Below, one piece after another: positions 1 to 5,166 of a DNA stretch of 6,266 nucleotides. Location of the stretch: the NCBI GenBank assembly GCA_964483395.1, contig CAZABT010000135.1, forward strand, positions 1-6,266, written 5' to 3'. Positions within the stretch are counted from its first letter, which is position 1; each line of letters begins with the position of its first letter. Below the pieces are notes generated by a model. That model did no database searches. It saw nothing but the letters and a program-made list of their open reading frames with translations, and had not been told where the DNA came from. Both the position numbers and the translations under genes were made by a program. The DNA comes from JAAYYM01 sp964483395. GTDB lineage: Bacteria; Bacillota; Clostridia; Lachnospirales; Lachnospiraceae.

Positions 1-45
1 TTATAGCAGTCAAAAAAGTGCAGCACCAAGCAATCCGCCTTTGTT

Positions 46-63
46 GATAGGTGAAACCCTATC
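46..63. promoter_or_regulatory. Perfect dyad operator candidate upstream of the transporter pair
   Basis: The arms GATAGG (46-51) and CCTATC (58-63) are perfect inverted repeats separated by six bases. The dyad lies about 80 bases before the first transporter gene and about 45 bases before the start site expected from a weak TATATT -10 element at 89-94, which has no good -35. A dyad at that distance from a weak promoter is the usual arrangement for LysR-type activation, and the ATAGG/CCTAT half-sites resemble those of several LysR regulators in Firmicutes. The spacing gives T-N12-A rather than the classic T-N11-A. The only regulator gene in the window is the lysR at 1171-2154, so it is the first candidate to bind here, but this is inference. 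Confidence 0.5.
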
Positions 64-88
64 GTTTTTATCACAAATAAGTATTTTA

Positions 89-94
89 TATATT
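89..94 (+). promoter_or_regulatory. Possible -10 element of the transporter operon
   Basis: TATATT lies within an AT-rich stretch (about 65-97) and is the best -10 match between the dyad at 46-63 and the first transporter gene. Candidate -35 hexamers 15-18 bases upstream are poor, so the promoter may depend on an activator. The assignment is weak because AT-rich sequence easily gives such matches. Confidence 0.3.
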
Positions 95-144
95 GTTGTG
101 CACATGCTATGCTTACGGCAAGAAAAACAAGGAGCGTAACCATT

Positions 145-741
145 ATGGAAAATCATAAAATAACGACATCCAAAGGAAAGATTCTCTGGACACTGTTCCA
201 ATCCATGTTCCTACTAAGTGCATGTACCTTTGGCGGAGGCTTTGTCATTGTCTCACTGATGAAAAAAAGATATGTTGAAGAATTGAAATGGCTGACTGAG
301 GATGAAATGCTGGACATTACAGCGATCACACAATCCTCCCCGGGACCGCTGCCCGTCAATGCCTCTGTCATTATAGGTTACAGGATGTGCGGTATTCTTG
401 GTTCTGCAATCGCCGTACTGTGTGCAATTCTGCCTCCCATGATCATCATTTCCGTGATTTCTGTTTTTTATAATGAATTCAGAAGCAACACCTATATTGC
501 CATTGCACTTCAGGTCATGCGTGCCGGTGTTGCAGCCGTCATCTTTGATGTCGTCATCAATCTGGCACAGAACGTCATCAAAACACGCCGCATTCTATAT
601 ATCACTATGATGTGTGCTGCATTTACCGCCACATATTTTTTTAAAGTCAGTGCGATGCTGGTCATACTCCTTTGTCTTGGAATCGGTATTGCAGATTTAT
701 TGATCGGACTCATACAGAAAAAGAAAGGATTGGTGAATTAA
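145..741 (+). CDS. Chromate transporter family protein, N-terminal-type half (short-chain CHR)
   Basis: Membrane protein of 198 residues with one CHR domain, the half-length form that works as a pair with the next gene. The family (ChrA/CHR, TC 2.A.51) moves chromate by exchange or proton coupling in the characterised members; the natural substrate in gut anaerobes is not established. Visible family signatures are the CTFGGGF segment (residues 27-33), the charged KKRYVEE loop followed by WLTEDEM (49-55), and SSPGPLPVN (64-72), the counterpart of the conserved PGP motif. Hydrophobic stretches follow at about 82-108, 117-142, 150-164 and 168-190. The ATG at 145 is preferred over an in-frame ATG at 109 because AAGGAG (129-134) stands 10 bases before it and the 12 extra residues are polar and not family-like. 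The stop codon abuts the next ATG (TAAATG), so the two halves are almost certainly translationally coupled. The family call is firm; the substrate is not. Confidence 0.9.
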   Translation: MENHKITTSKGKILWTLFQSMFLLSACTFGGGFVIVSLMKKRYVEELKWLTEDEMLDITAITQSSPGPLPVNASVIIGYRMCGILGSAIAVLCAILPPMIIISVISVFYNEFRSNTYIAIALQVMRAGVAAVIFDVVINLAQNVIKTRRILYITMMCAAFTATYFFKVSAMLVILLCLGIGIADLLIGLIQKKKGLVN

Positions 742-1326
742 ATGATCTTATTACAACTATTCTTTAGCTTTATACAGGTCGGACTGTTCAGCGTAGGCGG
801 CGGATATGCAGCCATTCCGCTGATTCAGGATCAGATTGTAAATGTACAGGGATTCATGACCATGAGTGAGTTTACGGACTTGATTACCATTGCAGAAATG
901 ACTCCCGGCCCGATTTCTATTAACTCCTCGACTTTTGTAGGCACCCGGCTTGCCGGTCCGTTTGGTGCCATCATCTGCACCCTTGGCTGTATCCTTCCAT
1001 CCTTTTGTATCTGCCTGATTTTGGCACACTTTTATTATAAATACAGAAATTTCAGCGGCGTACAAACTGTTCTGGGAGCTCTGCGCCCTGCCACGGTTGC
1101 CCTGATTGGCTCTGCCGGTTCTGCCATTCTGATGCTGGCACTGTTTCAATCGGATATCCAAAGCTTTCAGTTACAGGATTTTCGGCTCGTCGAATTTCTG
1201 CTTTTTGCAGTTTGTCTCTTTCTGCTTAGGAAATATAAGCTCAGTGCCATTCGCATCATCTTCGGCAGCGGAATAATCGGGACACTGATTTATATAGCTA
1301 TGAATGAACTGTCTCATGGCATCTGA
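742..1326 (+). CDS. Chromate transporter family protein, C-terminal-type half (short-chain CHR)
   Basis: Second half of the split CHR transporter, 194 residues. The family features repeat in the expected order: FIQVGLFSVGGGYAAIPL (10-27), the loop with MSEFTDLITIAEM (41-53), TPGPISIN (54-61) as the PGP motif, and FVGTRLAGPFGA (65-76). Hydrophobic segments lie at about 76-96, 107-135, 148-163 and 168-187. It starts directly after the stop of the first half, with AAAGGA at 724-729 as a plausible ribosome binding site inside the upstream gene. The two proteins are presumed to assemble into a heterodimer in the cytoplasmic membrane, as in characterised short-chain CHR pairs of Bacillus. The last 156 bases lie antisense to the 3' end of the convergent lysR gene, and no terminator hairpin is visible after the stop. 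Substrate unknown; chromate resistance should not be assumed. Confidence 0.9.
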   Translation: MILLQLFFSFIQVGLFSVGGGYAAIPLIQDQIVNVQGFMTMSEFTDLITIAEMTPGPISINSSTFVGTRLAGPFGAIICTLGCILPSFCICLILAHFYYKYRNFSGVQTVLGALRPATVALIGSAGSAILMLALFQSDIQSFQLQDFRLVEFLLFAVCLFLLRKYKLSAIRIIFGSGIIGTLIYIAMNELSHGI

Positions 1327-2154
1327 TAAATATTTATTTTTATGATAGATTAGCTTCAGATCCCTTTTCATATGAATCTGTTCCAGCTTGAGAGCTCGCA
1401 GGCTGCCTTGCTGCAGCTCTTTTTCTATCAGAAGATTAGACAGGATTCCTATTCCCTTACCTTCCATGACCGCATAAATGATATTCTGAACATTGGAACA
1501 GCTCCACTTCCGAATCATATGAATATTCCTCTCCTTCAAAAACTGCTCGAACTGATTTCTGTCTGCACTTCCTGCCTCCCGCGAGATCAGACTTTGCCCG
1601 TTAAGCATTTCCAAGGTAATATCCGGCTTTTTGTAAAAAGGATGCTTTCGTCCTACGACCAGAAACAGTTCGTCCGTGTCAACCTTGACACAGTTCAGTT
1701 CATCGCTCTCTACCTGACCCTCTACAATTGCCAAATCAATCTGACCGGACAGAATCATCGCTTCCACATCAGAGGTATTGCTGATGGTGACTCTTACATC
1801 CGCATCCGGCATCACTGCTTCATACTGCTGAAGATACTTTTCCAACAATGCGGTTCCAACCGACACACTACTTCCGATGCGAATCACCGGATGTTCCCTG
1901 TCACCATTCAAAATCTGCTCACATTCCTCTAAAGATGCAACTATATGACGTGCATAAGGCAGCAGCTTCTTTCCGCTGTCCGTAATGTAAATCCTCTGAT
2001 TCAGGCGTTCAAACAGCTTTACATGATAATGCTCTTCCAGTTCCTTCACAGCCTGGCTGACCGATGGCTGTGATATGAACAATTTTTTCGCTGCTTCACG
2101 CATTTTCCCCGTATCCGCTACCGCTATAAAGATTTCCAAATGCCTGATTGTCAT
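1171..2154 (-). CDS. LysR-family transcriptional regulator with extended C-terminus
   Basis: Cytoplasmic DNA-binding regulator of 327 residues. The N-terminal winged helix-turn-helix is clear (residues 1-62: MTIRHLEIFIAVADTG, then AAKKLFISQPSVSQAVKELE, then LFERLNQRIYITDSG). A linker helix runs to about 88, and the substrate-binding effector domain follows from about 89 to 290 (IRIGSSVSVGTALLEKYL near its start, LKLIYHKNKYLSDAMRQFI at its end). Family members usually stop near residue 290-300. The last 37 or so residues are polar and arise from reading the antisense strand of the transporter gene, so they are probably a non-conserved tail. The start is supported by AGGAGA eight bases before the ATG, and a TATAAT -10 lies further upstream. 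It is divergent from the redox operon at 2373 and convergent with the transporter pair, so either or both may be its targets; a dyad over its own -10 suggests autoregulation. The effector is unknown. Confidence 0.93.
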   Translation of the reverse strand: MTIRHLEIFIAVADTGKMREAAKKLFISQPSVSQAVKELEEHYHVKLFERLNQRIYITDSGKKLLPYARHIVASLEECEQILNGDREHPVIRIGSSVSVGTALLEKYLQQYEAVMPDADVRVTISNTSDVEAMILSGQIDLAIVEGQVESDELNCVKVDTDELFLVVGRKHPFYKKPDITLEMLNGQSLISREAGSADRNQFEQFLKERNIHMIRKWSCSNVQNIIYAVMEGKGIGILSNLLIEKELQQGSLRALKLEQIHMKRDLKLIYHKNKYLSDAMRQFIHSYINQCPDYSAAEDDANGTELIFPKQKETNCKKQKFDEPKIL

Positions 2155-2172
2155 TTGACTGCTCTCCTATTT

Positions 2173-2185
2173 TCAATGTCATTGA
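2173..2185. promoter_or_regulatory. Perfect 13-bp palindrome in the lysR leader
   Basis: TCAATG and CATTGA flank a single central T, a perfect palindrome located between the lysR promoter and its ribosome binding site. A related 9-bp palindrome, CAAT-G-ATTG, occurs at 2300-2308 near the promoter of the divergent operon. The pair could be binding sites for one regulator that acts on both genes. The single-base centre makes a stable RNA hairpin unlikely, so a DNA-binding role is favoured. No regulator can be assigned. Confidence 0.35.
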
Positions 2186-2194
2186 TTGCTTCAA

Positions 2195-2212
2195 ATAATA
2201 CATGCTATTATA
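2195..2212 (-). promoter_or_regulatory. lysR promoter -10 with overlapping dyad
   Basis: Read on the minus strand, a perfect TATAAT -10 hexamer occupies 2207-2212; the best -35 at a normal distance (near 2230-2236) is poor. The -10 overlaps a dyad whose arms ATAATA (2195-2200) and TATTAT (2206-2211) are perfect and five bases apart. Repression by a protein bound over its own -10 is typical of LysR-type autoregulation. The dyad does not fit T-N11-A exactly, so the binding protein remains inferred. Confidence 0.5.
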
Positions 2213-2322
2213 TCAAGAATCCTACATGAAATCCATATCACTTCAAATCTAAATTTACCGTCTGCATTTTCAGCAAAAAATCTCAATATAGAAATTTGTC
2301 AATGATTGTCGTAGCACTGCAC

Positions 2323-2346
2323 ATTACAATCGTGGTACAATGTAAT
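2323..2346 (+). promoter_or_regulatory. Extended -10 promoter of the redox operon with overlapping operator-like repeats
   Basis: TGG followed by TACAAT (2333-2341) forms an extended -10 element, which can work with a poor -35 as seen here; the start site would fall near 2348, giving a leader of about 25 bases. The hexamer TACAAT occurs twice (2325-2330 and 2336-2341), 11 bases apart and thus on about the same helix face. The outer arms ATTACA (2323-2328) and TGTAAT (2341-2346) are perfect inverted repeats, and TACA-A-TGTA (2336-2344) is a perfect 9-bp palindrome that resembles BlaI/CopY-type operators. Two TTGTC repeats (2296-2300, 2306-2310) sit just upstream. No BlaI-like gene is in the window. 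Confidence 0.5.
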
Positions 2347-2372
2347 TATTCTAAAACGAATGGAGGCATACT

Positions 2373-2957
2373 ATGTCAAAAGGAAAAAAGATTCAAACGA
2401 TTGTCATAATTTTATGTGTTTCTTTACTGATTCCTGCTGGTTTTCTATTTGTTGGCTACCGACAGGCGGCGAATGCGCTGACCGCGCAACGTGAAAATAC
2501 CGTTTATTTCCCACAATATTTTGAAGGTACTGATTTTGACGGCAATCCTGTTGTCGCGGATGTTCTGAAGGGTCACGAGCTTACGTTTGTGAACATCTGG
2601 GCTACAGACTGTGGTCCATGTGTGGGTGAAATGCCTGACCTGAATGAACTGTCTTTGGAAATGCCGGAAGTACAGTTTATCGGTTTATGTATTGGTTCAC
2701 TCAGCAGTTCAGATATTGATCTGCTTCGGCCGGAAGCCCTGCAGATTGTAGCAGACACCGGTGTTACCTATCTGTGTATGTTCCCTTCTGACTCATTCGC
2801 AAAAAACTTTATAAACAAGAATGTACACAATTTCCCGACAACATATGTACTCAATGCAAATGGGGAAGTCATTGACTTTATGGTTGGTTCACAGGATAAA
2901 GCGCAATGGAAAAACTATCTGGAGCAAAAATTAGATGAACAGAAGGAGGTGCAGTAA
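2373..2957 (+). CDS. TlpA-like extracytoplasmic thioredoxin-fold protein
   Basis: Membrane-anchored thiol-disulfide protein of 194 residues. The N-terminus has lysines at 3, 5 and 6 and a hydrophobic segment at about 8-27, with no lipobox cysteine placed as in a lipoprotein, so an uncleaved signal anchor is likely and the catalytic domain faces outside. The thioredoxin domain starts near 45: FVNIWATDCGPC carries the redox pair C80-G-P-C83, followed by VGEMPDLNEL, and the cis-proline is P155 in NFPTTYVL. The WATDCGPC context is typical of TlpA/ResA reductases. Two further cysteines (C106, C135) are present besides the active pair. GGAGG lies six bases before the ATG. It is the first gene of a four-gene operon that ends with a membrane iron-sulfur protein, the likely electron source for keeping C80/C83 reduced. 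Its substrate could be another disulfide protein or a small oxidant; the sequence does not decide. Confidence 0.88.
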   Translation: MSKGKKIQTIVIILCVSLLIPAGFLFVGYRQAANALTAQRENTVYFPQYFEGTDFDGNPVVADVLKGHELTFVNIWATDCGPCVGEMPDLNELSLEMPEVQFIGLCIGSLSSSDIDLLRPEALQIVADTGVTYLCMFPSDSFAKNFINKNVHNFPTTYVLNANGEVIDFMVGSQDKAQWKNYLEQKLDEQKEVQ

Positions 2958-2959
2958 CT

Positions 2960-3457
2960 ATGAAAGGTCAAAAATGGTATAAACCGTTTCTCATCATTTC
3001 TCTTCTGCTGTCACTGTTCAATGCCTGGATGACATTATCGGATGTGCACTACATCGGCTTAGCGTTGGGCAATTACCTGCCTGCAAATCCTGATGCGTTC
3101 TCTGAAGTTGTCGGAGAGACAGCTTTCTATTTGGCAGAAGGTTTCTCCGGCGCTCTGGCAGTTATTGCTTTGCTGTATCTGCTTGCACACAGTAAGAACA
3201 TTCCAGACCGCTCCTTATGTCGTATACTTCTGCGGGTGGCTGGCTGTGGTTTGATTTTCAGTCTGGTGCATGCATGCATTTATATCAGAAACATCTATAT
3301 CAATGCAGGCGGCTTTGATTCCTATATGATCCCTTACATTGCACAAGGTATAATTGTTATACTGGACATTGTGCTACTGTTCATGGCTTCCTTCCGTCTG
3401 CCCGACACACAGACAGATGTACTTCAAGCTGATATACCTCAGGAGGATGCAAAATGA
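2960..3457 (+). CDS. Four-helix integral membrane protein of unknown function
   Basis: I do not recognise this 165-residue protein. It has four hydrophobic segments at about 8-27, 56-76, 87-108 and 121-143, a short cytoplasm-like N-terminus with lysines, and a polar acidic C-tail (DTQTDVLQADIPQEDAK). Cysteines are at 87, 96 and 105 (the last two within the third helix), with no CXXC motif, and a histidine is at 104. The start is well supported by AAGGAGG (2943-2949) ten bases before the ATG, located in the last codons of tlpA. Its stop overlaps the ATG of the next small gene (ATGA). The tight coupling on both sides argues that it is a subunit or partner of the redox relay, perhaps a helix bundle that carries a quinone, a haem or the small CXXC peptide; this is only inference from context. 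Confidence 0.75.
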   Translation: MKGQKWYKPFLIISLLLSLFNAWMTLSDVHYIGLALGNYLPANPDAFSEVVGETAFYLAEGFSGALAVIALLYLLAHSKNIPDRSLCRILLRVAGCGLIFSLVHACIYIRNIYINAGGFDSYMIPYIAQGIIVILDIVLLFMASFRLPDTQTDVLQADIPQEDAK

Positions 3458-3597
3458 AAACAGTGTACAGATGGGGCAGTTATGCTCTGTTCCTCACAGG
3501 CATCATTTTCTTTGTGCTTGGCCGCTTACGCGGTGAGCATTTGGTTGTGATGAAAAAAGCCGTGAATATTTGTCTGGAATGTATCGGCATCGGCTAA
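3454..3597 (+). CDS. Small CXXC membrane peptide (CD1871A-like)
   Basis: This 47-residue gene is easily missed by length cut-offs. It starts at ATG 3454, overlapping the preceding stop as ATGA, with AGGAGG (3441-3446) seven bases upstream, and ends at TAA 3597, which overlaps the ribosome binding site of the next gene. The product has one hydrophobic segment (about 10-23), an arginine-rich turn (GRLRGE, 23-28), and a C-terminus MKKAVNICLECIGIG that ends with the pair C40-L-E-C43. That ending matches, from memory, the small clostridial proteins named CD1871A family CXXC motif-containing protein, which occur beside TlpA-like and 4Fe-4S membrane proteins. The likely role is a thiol relay at the membrane surface between the iron-sulfur protein encoded next and the thioredoxin-fold protein encoded first in the operon. 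The positive charges favour a cytoplasmic C-terminus, but the topology is uncertain. Confidence 0.85.
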   Translation: MKTVYRWGSYALFLTGIIFFVLGRLRGEHLVVMKKAVNICLECIGIG

Positions 3598-3610
3598 GGA
3601 GGAAGCAGAC

Positions 3611-4495
3611 ATGAACAAACAGCAAAAACACGGTCGACTACGGCTGATCACACAGGCAGTTTGGTTTGCTCTTACCAACGGGTATGCCAAGGGTTTTGCC
3701 AATGGTCAGATTTATACCGGTTCTACCAAACAGTTCTGCGTACCCGGTCTTAATTGTTATTCGTGCCCCGGTGCGCTTGCTGCCTGTCCTATTGGTGCTT
3801 TGCAGGCTGTTCTCAACAGCCGTCAGTTCCACTTTACATGCTATGTACTCGGAATCCTTATGATATTTGGTGCAACCGTGGGTCGTTTGATCTGCGGCTG
3901 GCTTTGTCCTTTCGGACTCGCACAGGATTTGTGTCACAAGATTCCTTTCCTGACGAAGATTAAAAATCTGCCCGGGCACAAATATCTGCGATACATAAAA
4001 TATATTGTTCTTGCTGTACTGGTGCTCATCCTTCCGGCAGGCATCAAGGATCAGACCGGACTTGGGCAGCCTTGGTTCTGTGAATGGGTCTGTCCCAGCG
4101 GTATACTGCTGGGCGGCATTCCGCTTACAATTATGAATGTTTCTTTGCAAAGTGCCATCGGCTTCCGCTACTGGTGGAAGGTAACATTATTAATCCTGAT
4201 TCTTCTGCTGGCAGTCAAGTCACAACGTCCCTTCTGCAAATACCTCTGTCCGTTGGGGGCTGTATATGGGCTCTGCAATCCGATTTCCCTCTATCGTTAT
4301 CATGTAGATAAGGATCAGTGTATTCAATGCGGTGCCTGTCAAAAAGCCTGCGGTATGGATATCAAAGTTTGGGAGCATCCCAATGATCCGGAATGCATCC
4401 GCTGCGGTTCCTGTAAAACTGCCTGTCCCACCGGAGCCATCACCTCGTCCGCAGAGGACTTGATCACAAGAACAAAGCAAAGAATCAAATCATGA
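3611..4495 (+). CDS. NapH/NosR-like membrane 4Fe-4S protein (polyferredoxin)
   Basis: Integral membrane iron-sulfur protein of 294 residues, likely an electron conduit across the cytoplasmic membrane. In order it shows: a weak hydrophobic N-terminal segment (about 12-24); a cysteine cluster C43, C49, C52, C59 in CVPGLNCYSCPG and AACPIGALQ; a membrane segment (74-94); CGWLCPFG (C95, C99); a membrane segment (128-144); CEWVCPSG (C157, C161); a membrane segment (189-203); CKYLCPLG (C209, C213); and two classic ferredoxin motifs, C237/C240/C243/C247 (CIQCGACQKAC) and C262/C265/C268/C272 with a following proline (CIRCGSCKTACP). The CX3CP motifs and C-terminal ferredoxin clusters are hallmarks of the NapH/NosR/CcoG-like group. 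AAGGAGG sits eight bases before the ATG. As the last gene of the operon it probably supplies electrons to the CXXC peptide and the TlpA-like protein. It lacks the FMN-binding domain of NosR or RnfG. Its 3' end overlaps the convergent HAD gene by 11 bases. Confidence 0.9.
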   Translation: MNKQQKHGRLRLITQAVWFALTNGYAKGFANGQIYTGSTKQFCVPGLNCYSCPGALAACPIGALQAVLNSRQFHFTCYVLGILMIFGATVGRLICGWLCPFGLAQDLCHKIPFLTKIKNLPGHKYLRYIKYIVLAVLVLILPAGIKDQTGLGQPWFCEWVCPSGILLGGIPLTIMNVSLQSAIGFRYWWKVTLLILILLLAVKSQRPFCKYLCPLGAVYGLCNPISLYRYHVDKDQCIQCGACQKACGMDIKVWEHPNDPECIRCGSCKTACPTGAITSSAEDLITRTKQRIKS

Positions 4496-5162
4496 CAATG
4501 TAATCAAAAATCTCTGACGGCGTATCAAGCTGTCGAAAGTGTTCCATCCTCTTAGCAGGCTGCATGGGTTCATCCTTGAGATACCATGCAGCCTGAAGTG
4601 CTTTCATCCCAATTTTCTCCGCCGTTTCCAGCTCATAGCTGCCACCGTCACCAATATACAGACACTCCTCCGGTGCAACTCCAAGTGCATTTATGCAGCG
4701 GTGAAATATTTCCTCATCCGGTTTTTGTACTCCCTGCTCGTAGGACATGTAGACCGCATCAAAATACGGAAACAATACGCTCTCACGAATCAATTTTGCC
4801 TCCTCAGAATAGCAATTACTGATGAGACCTATTTTAATATTCCTGTTTTTCAGTTCGGCAAGCATTGGAATAATGCCGGGGTGGATGTGTTGGAAGCTTT
4901 CCCGCTTTACAGAAATTCTTTTTTGAACAATCAAATGCAGGCGCTCCTCTGAAAAGCACTGTTTTTCCCGCATAATACTTTCCAAAACCTGCTCCAGAGT
5001 TGCTTCTCCTATGGAACGCGCCGTCTCTGTCGTTTTCCACAGCTCTCTGAAATCATTCACGTCAATCCCCATATCCTCAGCCATATGCTGACTAAAATAT
5101 ACCGGACATGCAAACAGTGTGATTAAAGTCTCATACATATCAAATATGACTGCACAAGCCAT
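4485..5162 (-). CDS. HAD-superfamily hydrolase
   Basis: Cytoplasmic HAD-fold hydrolase of 225 residues with an inserted helical cap (about 15-90), probably a small-molecule phosphatase. Motif I is VIFDMYETL (nucleophile D8), with tyrosine at 10 where many phosphatases have the second aspartate; this D-x-Y form also occurs in dehalogenase-like members, so phosphatase activity is not certain. Motif II is GLISNC (S115), motif III the lysine in QKPDEEIF (K147), and motif IV YIGDGGSYELETAEKIG (D172). The ATG at 5162 is chosen because GGAGAG lies eight bases before it, within the end of the preceding hydrolase gene, and because it places the nucleophile at residue 8, as is usual. An in-frame ATG at 5210 would add 16 residues without a ribosome binding site and would overlap the upstream gene. 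It is four bases downstream of the broken hydrolase gene, so they share a transcript. The substrate is not deducible. Confidence 0.85.
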   Translation of the reverse strand: MACAVIFDMYETLITLFACPVYFSQHMAEDMGIDVNDFRELWKTTETARSIGEATLEQVLESIMREKQCFSEERLHLIVQKRISVKRESFQHIHPGIIPMLAELKNRNIKIGLISNCYSEEAKLIRESVLFPYFDAVYMSYEQGVQKPDEEIFHRCINALGVAPEECLYIGDGGSYELETAEKIGMKALQAAWYLKDEPMQPAKRMEHFRQLDTPSEIFDYIVMI

Positions 5163-5166
5163 GCTT

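Noticed and set aside
14..40. Possible minus-strand terminator (GTGC-GCAC followed by six T)
   Set aside because: The palindrome has a single-base centre, so the real stem would be about three pairs, too weak for an intrinsic terminator.
10..201. Minus-strand frame of 63 residues across the upstream region
   Set aside because: It starts inside the transporter gene, lacks a ribosome binding site, shows no family-like features and covers the putative operator and promoter.
757..1161. Minus-strand frame of 134 residues
   Set aside because: It is antisense to the second transporter half and polar and low in features; treated as a shadow.
1372..1932. Plus-strand frame of 186 residues
   Set aside because: It is antisense to the well-supported lysR coding sequence and has no domain signature.
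3638..4150. Minus-strand frame of 170 residues
   Set aside because: It is antisense to the iron-sulfur protein, whose cysteine motifs fix the true frame; the translation has no recognisable features.
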